From Neocallimastix lanati (nom. inval.) (taxonomy: Eukaryota > Neocallimastigomycota > Neocallimastigomycetes > Neocallimastigales > Neocallimastigaceae), in assembly GCA_016946835.1 (NCBI GenBank), contig JACVTC010000052.1, positions 832,001 through 896,000 of the forward strand: a DNA stretch of 64,000 nt, written 5' to 3'. Shown here one piece after another: positions 9,839-21,342 of this stretch. The stretch's first letter is position 1. Each line of letters starts with the position of its first letter. The notes beneath the pieces were generated by a model. It did no database searches. It saw nothing but the letters and a program-made list of their open reading frames with translations, and was not told where the DNA came from. The translations under genes were made by a program, and so were the position numbers.

Positions 9839-12800
9839 ATACTTAATAAAGCAGCTTCACTTAAATATCAAAAAGAAATTAAAAATTCTCGTCTTTCTAA
9901 TATTGAAGAAACTCCTGCTAATAAAAGGGTGGTTAATAAAAAGAAAGTTGATTATTTAGTAGGAGCATCTAAACGTAAAATTTATGATGTTAATAATGAT
10001 GAAGGTAGTGCAGAGAAAAGGATTCATAAGTCGTTGAAGGAGAATCCTAAACCTATAATAACTCCTGCATTACGAAAACAGAAAGAACGAGAAGTAAAAG
10101 AAAATAATATAAGTAATAAAATTGTTAAACAAATTAAACCATCTATTCTAGCTCAACCACGAATTGAAAAAGAAAAAGAGATTGAAAGACAAATTCGTGA
10201 TAATGAAAGAGCTAGTAATAGTAATACTAATTATAGTAATAATAATAGTAATGATAATAGTAATGATAATATTAATAATAATTCATTAGTGAATGATGAA
10301 GTTATTATAAATAATGTAAATAATGATAAAAGAAAGAATAAAAATTTAATGAAAGAAAATAATGATAATAATAAAAGTATTGTGAAGGAGAATAATAAAG
10401 TAATTGATTTAACAAAGGTGTTAATTAGTAAAGATAAAGATACTCAAAAAGAAAATAAAAGTTCTAGAGTATCTAGGAAAATTAAGATGCAATCGGGGGA
10501 AGAAGAATATGATATTCTTAAAGATTTAAATTCTGCCCATTGCAATATTACTTTTGGACAGTTATTGGATGCTGCTCCAAAATTAAGATATAAGGTGTCA
10601 CAGGGTATTAAATTGGATAGGGACCAATCTAATATCTCTGGGGTGTTGGATAATGTGTCAGCCACGACTGTGGTCGTTAATAACATAGACCACACTTATA
10701 AAAGTAAAGGTAACGAACCATGTGAAGAGGATATTGCCATGGTTGATGTTACAGTTGAAGGTGTTTCGGGGAAGGCTTTAATTGATTCATGTAGTAATTT
10801 AAGTATAATTACTCAACAATTTTTAGATAAGCTTCCGTCCGAATATGAACCTATTGATATTAGTCGTGGCAGAATTAGATTGGCAACTAAGAATGATGAT
10901 TACTCGGAAGGTTATATCATTCGGGTGCCAGTAAAGATTAATAATCTTGTATTAATGGTTAATTGTAGAATAGTAGAAAAGGAGGATCCTTTTTACGATA
11001 TTCTAATTAACTTAAAAACCCAAATTGATTATAATTTGTTTATCCACCCCATTTTATATAGTTTGTGTCAAATTACTCCTGAGGGAGTAATTGACGTTAT
11101 TGCACCTATTAATAATGATTATGAAGATGAAGAAAAGTTGTTGTGTATGATTAAGGCTTTGGATGAGGATTCCAAAAAGAATGATTTAAAGAAAATTGAA
11201 GGATTATCCCCAAAGCAATATATTCATCATGAAATTTTCCTAAATACTTTAAACGAAAAATATAAAGATGAAATAATTAAAATTCTGGAGGAGAACTTAG
11301 AAATAGTTGCTACTTCTTCAGAAGAATTAACACCTTCTGATCTTCCTCCACATAAGATTAATTTAATTCCTGGTGCGAAACCAGTTAAGCAAAGGTGCTA
11401 TAGATTAGTTAAATTTAAGTCGGATATACTTAAGGAGGAATTAATTAAATTAATTAATAAGAAATTAATTGAACCTTCTTGTTCTGAATGGTCATCGCCA
11501 ATAGTGTTAGTACCGAAGAAGAACGGTAAATGGCGATTATGTATTGATTATCGTAAGGTTAATGATTTAACAGTTAAAGATTCTTATTCATTACCTTACA
11601 TTGATGAGATATTTGATAGTTTAGATGGGGCACAGATTTTTACAACAATGGATCTTTACTCTGGTTATCATCAAATTTTGATGGATGAGGAAAGCGTAGA
11701 AATTACCACCTTCACCACAAAATTTGGTAACTACCAATTCAAGGTTATGCCTTTTGGTTTAATCGGAGCCCCAGCTACATTTCAAAGGGAAATGAATAGG
11801 ATTCTTTTCCCATTTATAGGAAAGTTTGTTTTTAACTTTATAGATGATATTTTAATATACTCTAAGAGTATAAAAGAACACATAAGCCACATTAGGCAAG
11901 TGTTGGAAGTATTTCGCCAACACAAATTGAAAATTAACATTGAAAAATGTGCCTTTATGCAGACTGAAGTAGAAGTCTTAGGTCATAAGGCATCAGTGAA
12001 AGGTTTAAGTCCCCAGGATAGCAAAATTAAGGCTATCAAGGAGTGGGTAGCACCTGTTGATGTTCATGAATTACGATCTTTTCTTGGAGCAGTAGGATAT
12101 TATAGAAACTTTATTGATAAATATGCCCAAATCTCTGCTCCTTTATGTAAATTATTAAGAAAGAATGTTAAATATAAATGGAATAATGAACATCAACAAA
12201 GTTTTGATCTGTTAAAAGAAAAGTTAATAAATGCTCCAATTTTAAAATATCCAAGTTTTAATCAAAGGTTTATAATTAGAACGGATGCTTCCTATGAAGG
12301 TATTGGAGGAGTATTACTCCAAGAAGATTTAGAAACCAAAAAGGAACATCCAGTTCATTATATAAGTAGAAGTTTAAGTAAAGCCGAGAAAAATTATGGC
12401 ATTACTGACTTGGAAGGAGCTGCATTAATTTATTGTATTACTAAGTTGAAATCTTATATATTAGGAAATCCTAATAAAACAGTAGTAATAACAGATCATA
12501 AACCTTTAATCAGTTTCTTTAAAAATAAGGAACCTAATAATGCTAGGCAAGCAAGGTGGTGCTTAACTGTTAGTACCCTTGGTGTTGAAATTCAATATCA
12601 AATGGGTAAGAAAAATGTGTTAGCCGATGCATTATCTAGGATGAAGAAAAGAGATGATTCCGTGGTATTGGCAACTAAGTTAACTTCAAAGGAAGAAGAA
12701 GAGTTGCTTTCTAAAACTATTAAAGACTTTATAAATGAAAAATTTGTTACGATAGATGGTGAAGATTATTTTGTTGATGGTAATGACTATCGTAAATTAA

Positions 12801-13861
12801 TTACGGATCAAACGGAAAGAGTAAAACTTATTTTAGAAGCCCATAAGATAGGTCATGAGGGATATTATAAGACTTATCAAAGGCTTCGTAAAAGTTTTTA
12901 TTGGAATAATATGGTGATGGATATTAAAAGAGTGGTGCAAAGTTGTGACAAGTGTCAGTTGAATAGGTCACAACCATATCCAGAACCTACAGAAAATATT
13001 CCAACTAAAGTAGAAGGTCCTTTTATACATTTGGGTTTAGATATTATTGGACCTTTGATTAAAACGAAGAATAATAATCAATACATTATGGTTGTGGTGG
13101 ATTACTTCACCAAATGGGTTGAAGCAGAACCCACGGAAAATATAACATCACAGGATGTGATTAAGTTCTTAATTAATGTGTTTGCTCGTCATGGTGTTCC
13201 ACAGGTAATAACAACTGACAATGGTGTTCAGTTCACCTCGGACATGACGAAAATATTTTTAGATCTCTATGATGTATATGTGAAGTTTATTTCCACATAT
13301 CATCCTGAAAGTAATGGACTTACGGAAAACCGTAATAAAGAGATCGGCAAGTTATTGAGGTTGTTGGGTTCTAAGAATAAGGATTGGGATGAAGTTTTAC
13401 CATCCGCCTTATGGGCTCTTAGAACTACCAAAAATAAGGTAACAAAACATTCAAGTTTTGAGTTGGTTTATGGTAGGGAGGATCAGCAGCCTTTTGATAT
13501 TGCTGCTAGACCTACCAAGGATATTAATAAGTCATCGGATGAAGTGTTGTTAGAAAAATTTATAAATCATTACCGATGGACTTTAGAAGCAGCCGAAAAT
13601 GTTAAAAATGCAAATAAGTATTGGGCTGCTAGAAGAGAGGAAAAGAATAGTTTGAATGAGGGAAAAAGAATTAGGGAAGGTGATTTAGTTCTAGTTAGAA
13701 ATTTTTCAAGAACTAAACTAGAACCTTATTTTGTTGGTCCTCTTAAAGTTATAAAAAAACAGTTTAATACGGTTACCTTGGCTGATCCAAATTCTGGAAT
13801 TCAAATGAATAGGAATGTTCATTTGAAGAATATAGTCAAGTATAACTCAGCTTCGATGTAG
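9812..13861 (+). CDS. pol: Pol polyprotein of element 1 (PR-RT-RNaseH-INT)
   Basis: Read by -1 frameshift from gag, so no ATG start is expected. 1349 codons are open. After an Asn/Lys-rich linker the protease has LIDSCSNLSII (Asp about residue 325), with Cys where DTG/DSG is usual. Reverse transcriptase carries MPFGL and FIDDILIYS (catalytic DD about 678-679). RNase H starts at RTDAS (Asp about 825). Integrase has a zinc finger HX3H (1011, 1015) with CX2C (1045, 1048), a DDE triad at about 1077, 1136 and 1172 (D-35-E) and a C-terminal GPF/Y-like YFVGPLKVI. No chromodomain is seen. The PR-RT-RH-INT order is diagnostic of Ty3/gypsy. It is the only intact pol of the three sister elements. Confidence 0.95.
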   Translation: MSNGIRSSPILNKAASLKYQKEIKNSRLSNIEETPANKRVVNKKKVDYLVGASKRKIYDVNNDEGSAEKRIHKSLKENPKPIITPALRKQKEREVKENNISNKIVKQIKPSILAQPRIEKEKEIERQIRDNERASNSNTNYSNNNSNDNSNDNINNNSLVNDEVIINNVNNDKRKNKNLMKENNDNNKSIVKENNKVIDLTKVLISKDKDTQKENKSSRVSRKIKMQSGEEEYDILKDLNSAHCNITFGQLLDAAPKLRYKVSQGIKLDRDQSNISGVLDNVSATTVVVNNIDHTYKSKGNEPCEEDIAMVDVTVEGVSGKALIDSCSNLSIITQQFLDKLPSEYEPIDISRGRIRLATKNDDYSEGYIIRVPVKINNLVLMVNCRIVEKEDPFYDILINLKTQIDYNLFIHPILYSLCQITPEGVIDVIAPINNDYEDEEKLLCMIKALDEDSKKNDLKKIEGLSPKQYIHHEIFLNTLNEKYKDEIIKILEENLEIVATSSEELTPSDLPPHKINLIPGAKPVKQRCYRLVKFKSDILKEELIKLINKKLIEPSCSEWSSPIVLVPKKNGKWRLCIDYRKVNDLTVKDSYSLPYIDEIFDSLDGAQIFTTMDLYSGYHQILMDEESVEITTFTTKFGNYQFKVMPFGLIGAPATFQREMNRILFPFIGKFVFNFIDDILIYSKSIKEHISHIRQVLEVFRQHKLKINIEKCAFMQTEVEVLGHKASVKGLSPQDSKIKAIKEWVAPVDVHELRSFLGAVGYYRNFIDKYAQISAPLCKLLRKNVKYKWNNEHQQSFDLLKEKLINAPILKYPSFNQRFIIRTDASYEGIGGVLLQEDLETKKEHPVHYISRSLSKAEKNYGITDLEGAALIYCITKLKSYILGNPNKTVVITDHKPLISFFKNKEPNNARQARWCLTVSTLGVEIQYQMGKKNVLADALSRMKKRDDSVVLATKLTSKEEEELLSKTIKDFINEKFVTIDGEDYFVDGNDYRKLITDQTERVKLILEAHKIGHEGYYKTYQRLRKSFYWNNMVMDIKRVVQSCDKCQLNRSQPYPEPTENIPTKVEGPFIHLGLDIIGPLIKTKNNNQYIMVVVDYFTKWVEAEPTENITSQDVIKFLINVFARHGVPQVITTDNGVQFTSDMTKIFLDLYDVYVKFISTYHPESNGLTENRNKEIGKLLRLLGSKNKDWDEVLPSALWALRTTKNKVTKHSSFELVYGREDQQPFDIAARPTKDINKSSDEVLLEKFINHYRWTLEAAENVKNANKYWAARREEKNSLNEGKRIREGDLVLVRNFSRTKLEPYFVGPLKVIKKQFNTVTLADPNSGIQMNRNVHLKNIVKYNSASM

Positions 13862-13870
13862 CTTGAGTTT

Positions 13871-13884
13871 TAGAGGGGGCATCA
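13871..13884 (+). other. Polypurine tract of element 1
   Basis: TAGAGGGGGCATCA directly abuts the 3' LTR (TGGTAAAG at 13885). The motif TTAGNGGGGGCATC is at the same place in elements 2 and 3, as expected for the plus-strand primer. Confidence 0.8.
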
Positions 13885-14893
13885 TGGTAAAGAATGAATT
13901 AATAACCTTTATTTTATTATTAATAATTCTTTACTAAATTGTACTTTCCTATATTCTTGATAACCTAAACTTAATAATAAAATTTAATTTATTTTGATAT
14001 AAATTAATTTTAACTTGTAAATAATGTAAATAAATTTTAATTAATTATTTTATTGTTATATTATTAAAAATATGTATATTAAAATACAATTGTAAATATT
14101 AAAATTATACTTTTAAGATACTAAACTATTAAAACTATTAATTAAATATTATTATAAAAATTATTATAAAATTATTAAAATTATTAATTAAATATTATTC
14201 TAAAAATTATTATAAATTATTAATATTATAAAATTATTAAAATTATTAAATATTATTATAAAAATTTATATATTATAACTATTAAATATTATTATAAAAT
14301 TATTAAGATTATTAATTAAATTTATTATTAAAAATTATTATTAAAAATTTTTACTTATTATAAAAATTATTATTTAAATATTATCAAATTTATTAATTAA
14401 ATATTATAAAAATTTTATTTTATTTTGAAAATAATTACAAGTATTATTTAAAATAATTAAAGATTATTAAATTTATTATATTAATCTTTAAAAACAATTT
14501 ATTTAACTTAAAAATATCAAAGAAAATAGTAAAAACTATTTTCTATATATTTATTTTATAATTATTTTTAATTAAATTATATTTGAATATTATATTATTA
14601 TATTTATAAAAATTAAAACAAAAATGAATTATTGATATAAAATTAATTCAATAATTCTATAAAATTACTTAAATTATAAACAATTAATTATACTTTAAAT
14701 TTATAAAAAAATATAAATATTGTAACAATTTCTTAAAAATTAAATATGTGTACTTTAAATAATAAACTTTTATATTAATAAAAAAAATAAATAACTTTTA
14801 ATAAAGAATTATTTTTTTTAAAATCAAAGCAGGGTAATACCCGTCCCCCCCTGCTTGATTTTAAATATCTAAGTGTCAACCCCGAGTCTACCA
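13885..14893 (+). repeat. 3' LTR of element 1
   Basis: 1009 bp, from TGGTAAAGAATG to GTCTACCA. It matches the left LTR and the solo LTR at 4500-5463, and includes the GC hairpin near its end. Confidence 0.9.
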
Positions 14894-14898
14894 ATATT

Positions 14899-15788
14899 TG
14901 TAATAATTCTATTAAGAACTAACTCAAAATAGAATTATTAACTACAACTTAACGACTAATTCATTAAGGTGAGAAAATGAAATAAAATAAATTTTTTACC
15001 TTTAATGTAGAGTTTATTATAAAATTAATTATAATAATAACACAAAATGTAAGAGAAGAATTGTTTGTATAAATTGATCTTAAAAATATGTTTTTGAATA
15101 AAATATTTTTATTAATTTATTAAAGTTAAAAATATAAAAATGTTACTATTATAACTATGTTTTTTATAATAATAACTCTTGATTTCTCAAAGAGAACTCA
15201 AGAGCCTTATTTATATTTTTTTATGAAAATAAGGTTAAATAAGAAAGGGTTTTCTAATCTTAACAAATCTCTTATCTAGGAAAAGATTAGATAGAAAAAC
15301 CTAGATAAGTTTTCGATCGATATTCTATCCATATCGATCATCGCATTAATTAAGTAAAACCGATTACTTCTAAAAAGTAATTGGAAAAAATCTTAATTAA
15401 CCGATTTTCCAATCTAATGATCGAAAATAAAAGAATAAAATAATAAAAGATATTTCGATCATATAATTTATCCTTATATTAAAAATATAAAATTAAATAG
15501 TTAATAAAATACAGAATACATTATAAAATACAGAATACATTATAAAATACAGAATACATTATAAAATACAGAATACAATACAAAATACATTAGTTACAAT
15601 AGAGAATTTAGCATATTTTAAATATATTATTTAAAATTAATTAAATAAATTTTGTTAAATTAATGAATATTTAAAATTAAAATAAATAAATTTAATAAAT
15701 ATTATATGTAATTAAATAAAGTTATAGTTATAATAACTTAACTAAGAAAATATAATTATTTGCTAACAAATAATTATAGATTCTTACA
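14899..15788 (-). mobile_element. Solo LTR of the element-4 family
   Basis: On the plus strand it reads TGTAATAATTC...ATTCTTACA and is closely similar to the element-4 LTRs, including the CTCTTGA...TCAAGAG hairpin and three 19-bp CAGAATACATT units. Flanked by ATATT on both sides (14894-14898 and 15789-15793), a perfect 5-bp duplication. Confidence 0.9.
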
Positions 15789-15792
15789 ATAT

Positions 15793-16362
15793 TGGTACGG
15801 TGCCGAATTAAAAATATAATTTTAATATAAATAGTAAAGTTAAATAGGAAATAATTATAAAATAATTATATATAATAATATTAATTAAATTTAAAATAAT
15901 ATAAAAAAAATATTAGTAAAGATAGTAAAGATAATATATAAATTGAACCAATAGGATTTAATAAAAATAAATATATAAATATGAAAGAAAAATGATTTTT
16001 TTAGACAGACGTAGTTTAATTAGTTTAGAATTAGGAATTTATAAATCTAAGTCAGAGATACTTAGAAAATAATTATTTTAGTTAAATTTAAAATAAATAC
16101 TTATTAAAGTTAAGGTTTAATTATTCAAGGGAATAGATTAAAATAACTAATAAGTATTTAAAAATAATTAATGTAAAAAAAAATATATATATATATTTTA
16201 ATAAAACAAAACGACAACAAATATTCTTTTATCTTTTTCTTATTATTTTTATTTAATCTTTTTGTGTGATAATTATTATAATTCTTTTATTAGAATATAT
16301 AATTTTATAATAAAACTTGCATTCACGAACCACCCGATACAATATAAAAATTGTTCGTATCA
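15793..16362 (+). mobile_element. Solo LTR related to element 5
   Basis: 570 bp, TGGTACGG...GTATCA, with ATAT duplicated at 15789-15792 and 16363-16366. The terminal ATACGTATCA-like end and an ACGAC motif link it to the LTRs at 5474 and 47008. No ORF. Confidence 0.82.
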
Positions 16363-16367
16363 ATATT

Positions 16368-17366
16368 TGTAATAATTTAATTAAAAAATTATAATTAAAT
16401 TATTAATCATTAATATTAGCTCTAACTGCTAATATTAAAGGTTTAGAAAAGAATCATACTTACCTATGGTTCTTTCTAATTATCGAGTTTATTATAACGA
16501 ATTATAATAGACGAAACACTAAAATTGATAAGGAAAAGTTTTAATTATAAAATTTGTTTTATTAAAATAATTTGTTTTATTATTTATTAAAAATTTTAAA
16601 TGTTAAAACTTATTGTCATTATTATTATATTATAATTGTTATAATAATAACTCTTGATTTCTCAAAGAGAACTCAAGAGCCTTATTTATACTTTTTTGTC
16701 AAAATAAGGTTAAAATCAAAAGGGGTTCTAATCTTAACAAATCTCTTATCTAGGAAAAGACTAGAAGAAAAACCTAGATAAGTTTTTTGATCGATATTCT
16801 ATCCATATCGATCATCGCGTTAATTAAGTAAAACCGATTACTTTTAAGAAGTAATTGGAAAAACCTTAATTAACCGATTACTTAATCTAATATAATGATC
16901 GAAAATAAAAGAATAAAATAATGAAAATTATTTCGATCATAAAATTTAAAATTTAATCTATTTAGTTCTATTTTATAGAACTTTACATAAAAAATATAAA
17001 ACAATACATTAATAATAAAATACATGATTAATACAATACAGAATACATGATAGAATACAGAATACATGATAAAATACAGAATAGTGTTTTAGTTTATGAT
17101 TTAATAAGTGAGAGAAAACTAAAACTAATAAATTTAATAATTAAGTGAATAATTAAATAAATTTAATATTATTTTAAATGTATAAAAATTATTTGATTAA
17201 ATAAATTTTTAATATTAAACTAAATAAAATTTTAATATATAATTAAATAAATTATTAATTATAATTAATTGTATAAATGAAATATGAGTTAAATAAAAGT
17301 TATATTAATTATAACCTAACTAAGAAAATATAATTATTTTGTTAAAAATAATTATAGATTCTTACA
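16368..17366 (-). mobile_element. Solo LTR, element-4-like subfamily b
   Basis: 999 bp, TGTAATAATTTAAT...GATTCTTACA, with the shared R-region hairpin and TAGGAAAAGACTAG segment. An apparently near-identical copy lies in inverted orientation at 29136-30134. Flanks are ATATT and CAAAT, not a clean duplication. ORFs inside are incidental. Confidence 0.85.
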
Positions 17367-17372
17367 CAAATA

Positions 17373-17950
17373 TGATACGATATTTTACTTATGTATCTAA
17401 ATTAATATTTATTTATGGGCAATGACAATAAGGAATTATGACAAAATAATATATTCTAATATTAAATAGAAATAACACATACAATAATACAAAATAAAGT
17501 AATAAATATATCTTTTTAATGTACTCTTTATTTATTATTAATTATTAATTATTACATCAATTATTATTATTACTTTCTTATATAAATATTATAATTAATT
17601 ATCTCAAATATATATAATATCTCTTTTTAACTATACTAATATAAAATATAAAAATAGCTATTTATGTGAATTAATTTTTCATAAGTATATACTTATAAAT
17701 AAAAGAATTCTCCGTTTAATAATTATTATTATAAAATTATATATTGTTATAAAATTATTGCTGACCAATAATATTTAAGTATTTCTTTAACCTAAAGAAT
17801 CTACCTAAATATCATATTTATAGTGGTTACGTATCAAGACGCCCCCACTTAAATTAGACTTCGTCCCCTGAAGTCTCTATATAACAATATAATAAATTTT
17901 TTTTTTTTTTTTTTTTAATTTGTTTATTAAAATTTATTATTAGATTTATT

Positions 17951-17995
<45 letters not shown>

Positions 17996-19145
17996 TTAAA
18001 TTTTTGAATTAATGATTATTTTAATTTTTGAAATTCGAAATCTTGAAATTTCGAATTAATTTAATTTAAATTATTGTTATATATATATATAATTATTTAT
18101 TTATTAATACTTCATCATAATTAAATTATTTATTTATTTTTTTTTTTTTATTTCTATTATTTTTATTATTTTTATTATTATTATTATTATTGTTATTATT
18201 ATTTCTGTTTTTATTATAATTCATTTCGTTAATATTAATAACATTTTTATTTTCGTTATTTGTATAATTATCATTGTTATTAGTATTGTTATTATTAAAA
18301 CCACTATTATTTCCTACTGAATTTATATTTCTATTATATTCATTATTGTTTTTATTTATATTATTTCCAATTATATTATCTTGAGTATTATATATATTTG
18401 AATTAAACGTATTTTCTACACAATTGTTATTTAAATTATTGTTGAAATTAATTTCATTTCCAATATTTACATCTTTATTTCTTTGTATATTATAATTTAT
18501 ACCATGATTATTGTATATTCTATTTTTTTTTGTATTCATATTCTCATTTAAACTACTGTTATTGTTATTGGTACTAAAATTTTTATTTAAATCATAAATA
18601 CTTTTATTTAGATAATTATTTAAATTATTAGAATTATTATTACCAAAATTATTATTTAAATTATAATTATTTCTATAAATTTCTTTATTTCCATTATGCT
18701 TTTTACTAAAACTAATCATATTATGATGATTTTCAGCAATATTACTATTTAAATTATAATTTCTACGATAATAATTATTATAGCTTTTATTTCTATCATA
18801 TGAATTAAATTTATAATTATAATTATTATGGTTTCCAGGTATAAATTTTCTTCTTTTATTTATTTCCAAAATTCCAGTTCTTTCTAATTCCGCTAATTCT
18901 TTAAATGTGTGTCTACAATTAACAGCTTTATGACCTAACTCATAACATCTAAAGCACATAATTTTATTATTCTTATTGAAATAGTCGTCTAAGATAGTGA
19001 TGAAGTATTTATTATTGTTAATGGAGTTGATGACAGGTCCAACAAGATCCATATGAATAAGATCTAAAATTTGACTTGTTTTATTTGTTGAAACTTTATA
19101 AGGTTTATTTTTTAGTTTTGGAGTTGATGTATGTTGGGCATTTAA
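17373..19145 (-). mobile_element. Remnant of an LTR retrotransposon (minus strand, 3' LTR kept)
   Basis: 17373-17836 is an LTR (reading on the minus strand TGATACGTAACC...ATCGTATCA) like that of element 5. Next to it on the minus strand is the same GACTTC...GAAGTC hairpin and GTGGGGG polypurine tract seen before the right LTR of element 5. The internal part is a scrambled fragment with Asn-rich sequence, then poly(A)/(T) runs. No 5' LTR remains before tRNA-Ser. Confidence 0.75.
18126..19145 (-). pseudogene. Chimeric remnant: copia-type integrase fragment joined to a Gag zinc knuckle
   Basis: The frame is open from about 19139. The first about 60 residues include KPYKVSTNKTSQILDLIHMD and DLVGPVINSINNNKYFITIL, ending LDDYF, which resembles the start of the Ty1/copia integrase core. 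It then runs straight into CFRCYELGHKAVNC, a CCHC knuckle that belongs in Gag, and about 200 Asn-rich residues. In copia elements Gag precedes integrase, so the order is reversed and the junction is probably a template switch or deletion. There is no complete domain, so it is treated as a pseudogene. Confidence 0.7.
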
Positions 19146-19189
19146 TTTTTATATTAATATTTTTATATTAATACTTTATTATTGAATTG

Positions 19190-19220
<31 letters not shown>

Positions 19221-19338
19221 AGTAAAGAAAGAAAAAAAAATTTTTTTTTTTTTTTGTTTTTTTATTAATTATTTTTTTTTTCATTAATAAATTTTTTTTT
19301 TCAGTAATTATTTTTTTTTCAGAAATTATTATTATTAT

Positions 19339-19374
<36 letters not shown>

Positions 19375-19433
19375 AATAAAAATGCTTCTACTTTTTGATG
19401 CAATAAATAAATCGAAAAAAAAGGAAAATATAT
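19146..19433. other. Poly(A)/poly(T) spacer downstream of tRNA-Ser
   Basis: Long A and T homopolymers, including T-runs at 19340-19370 just beyond the tRNA 3' side. No gene is seen. Confidence 0.6.
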
Positions 19434-19515
19434 CGTCACCTGCAGGACTCGAACCTGCGCTCCCAAAGGGAAATGGCTTAGCAGGCCACCGCGTTAACCA
19501 CTCCGCCAAAATGAC
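19434..19515 (-). tRNA. tRNA-Ser (anticodon GCU)
   Basis: The 82-nt minus-strand cloverleaf has acceptor GTCATTT paired with AGGTGAC, a D arm with GGCGGAGTGGTTAACGC, and anticodon stem GTGGC/GCCAT with loop CTGCTAA (anticodon GCT). A long variable arm (TTCCCTTTGGGAG region) is typical of type II tRNAs. The T arm is GCAGG-TTCGAGT-CCTGC. Element 2 begins 15 bp upstream of its 5' end. Confidence 0.94.
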
Positions 19516-19530
19516 TTCTTGTTTTTTCTT

Positions 19531-21318
19531 TGATAAAGAATGAAGTAATAAATTGATTCTTATTAAAAACCGTTTAATATATGTCGAAATTACAACTGAA
19601 TTAAATTTCAATTTCAATTAATTTCAATTAAAATTATTAAAAACAAAATAATTAATAAAAATTTATAATTCATTAATTATTCTTTAAATTTTATTTATTT
19701 TATAATATTATAAGTTATTTGATCATCTTAGGACCAGCTTAGGCCTACTGATTCTAATGATATCATATTAAACTTAAATATTATTAATAAATAAAATATT
19801 TATTAACATGAATCATTTGGTCATGTCATCCTTGATTCATAAATTAATGTTTATGTATTAATTTATGTTATATTGATTTAATTAATTATTAATTATTAAT
19901 TACTATATTAAATATTTAAATTTAATATTATATTATATATATTAGCTAATATATTAGATTAAAAAATATAATTTATTTATATTAAACATATTCTTATACT
20001 AAATATTATTATTATCAACTTTATATTATTATTATCAATATTCTCAAACCTACAAAGTATAAAAAGAAAATTCAAATTTATCTTTTTGTCCTTTGTAAGG
20101 TTATAGTTAACCTATTATAATATAACTATATATTTTTATTAATAAATAAAAATTTTTATCATATCAAACCAATTATTAGTTTTAATTAAGTGTTAAATTA
20201 ACAAATTTAACTTTATAACTCTTTTATTTTAGTAATTTACTTATATCTATATAGTTATATTATATAGATATATCAACCTGATTCCTCGTTAAATTCAACC
20301 TGTTTACTTTTTAACAATATAGTCAAGGTGATTTTTAAAATATTAATAAATTTATGTATTCTTTACATTAATAATTTTACTATATTATTTGATCTGAAAA
20401 TTTAAGTTTATACATAAAATTTAATTTAAATTTATGTTCATTCCTTATAAAGGTAAATTAAATTTATGAGAGTTTAGCAATAACATAGTACTAATTACTT
20501 TTAGTATTATTTTTCTAAATAAGGAATAATTCCTGTATATAAACAACTTAAATAACTTTATCAATATTTCTGTCTTTCGAATTAAGAAATAATTGAAATG
20601 AAAGAAATAAATAAAATAAAATTTTCTGTATTTAAAATTGTAAAAGATTTTTCATATATTAATAAATGTATTTTATTTTCTATTATGTCATTCAAATTAA
20701 TATATAAGATTACATATTAAATTAGTATCAAAATTAAGTTAAAGTATTCAATTTTATTGTAATACTGCTTCTCTTTTTTTTTGTTTAATTCTTATCTATA
20801 ATGCATCTTTTATATTATAGATTTATTTTGGTTAATTTGAATATTAGGAAATAATAAATTTTCTATTTATTACAATAAGGAAATAATCAATAAGATTTAA
20901 AAATCTATTGTTTTTCCATCTCTTCAACAACTTCCAGAGGCTTTGCTACTTTTATATCTTCAAAAAGATATAAATTGACTACCTTGGAACCCCTTTTTAG
21001 GGGAGAGAAAAAAATAAGAAAATAAAAATAGAAAAAAAAAATAAATAAATAAAAATAAATAAATAAAAATAAAAATAAATAAAAATAATAATAAAAATAA
21101 AATAAAAATAAAATAAATAAAAATAAAATAAATAAATAGAAATAAAATAAATAAATAAAAATAAAATAAATAAATAAAAATAATAATAAAAATAAAATAA
21201 AAATTAAAATAAAAAAAATATAATAAATAAATAAAAATTATTGTGAAAGAAATAAAATTTTTTTTTGTGTTTTAATATTATATAATTTTTTTTTTTTTGA
21301 ATTCCTCGAACCATACCA
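19531..21318 (+). repeat. 5' LTR of element 2 with a nested solo LTR
   Basis: Identical in plan to 28082-29129 except for an insertion at 19582-20316. It contains a cluster of small hairpins (about 20918-21006, for example ATATCTT/AAGATAT and CCCCTTTTTAGGGG) and an (A)nT microsatellite at about 21030-21240, both repeated in the right LTR. Confidence 0.88.
19582..20316. mobile_element. Solo LTR nested in the element-2 5' LTR
   Basis: 735 bp, TGTCGAAATTAC...CTTTTTAACA, flanked by ATATA on both sides (19577-19581 and 20317-20321). The right LTR of element 2 has the uninterrupted empty site. No coding. Family not matched to another copy with certainty. Confidence 0.88.
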
Positions 21319-21325
21319 TAAAGTT

Positions 21326-21342
21326 TGGTGGAGATATCGGGG
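21326..21342 (+). other. Primer binding site of element 2
   Basis: TGGTGGAGATATCGGGG, identical to elements 1 and 3, seven bases after the LTR end. Confidence 0.85.

Larger units (their letters stand above)
5467..14893 (+). mobile_element. Element 1: Ty3/gypsy LTR retrotransposon
   Basis: Order: 5' LTR (interrupted), PBS, leader of about 1.6 kb, gag, -1 frameshift site, pol, polypurine tract, 3' LTR. LTR ends are TGGTAAAG and CTACCA. The flanks (ATAA on the left, ATAT on the right) do not form a clean duplication. The left LTR later received another LTR (5474-6021) and an inverted duplication. Pol is open, but gag has a one-base indel near its start. Confidence 0.92.

Noticed and set aside
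16572-16781. 69- and 61-codon ORFs seen in both 16.6-17.1 kb and 29.4-29.9 kb
   Set aside because: They are the same incidental ORFs in two inverted copies of one LTR. No protein features.
19369-19617. 82-codon minus ORF over tRNA-Ser
   Set aside because: It is a translation of the tRNA gene and its flanks.
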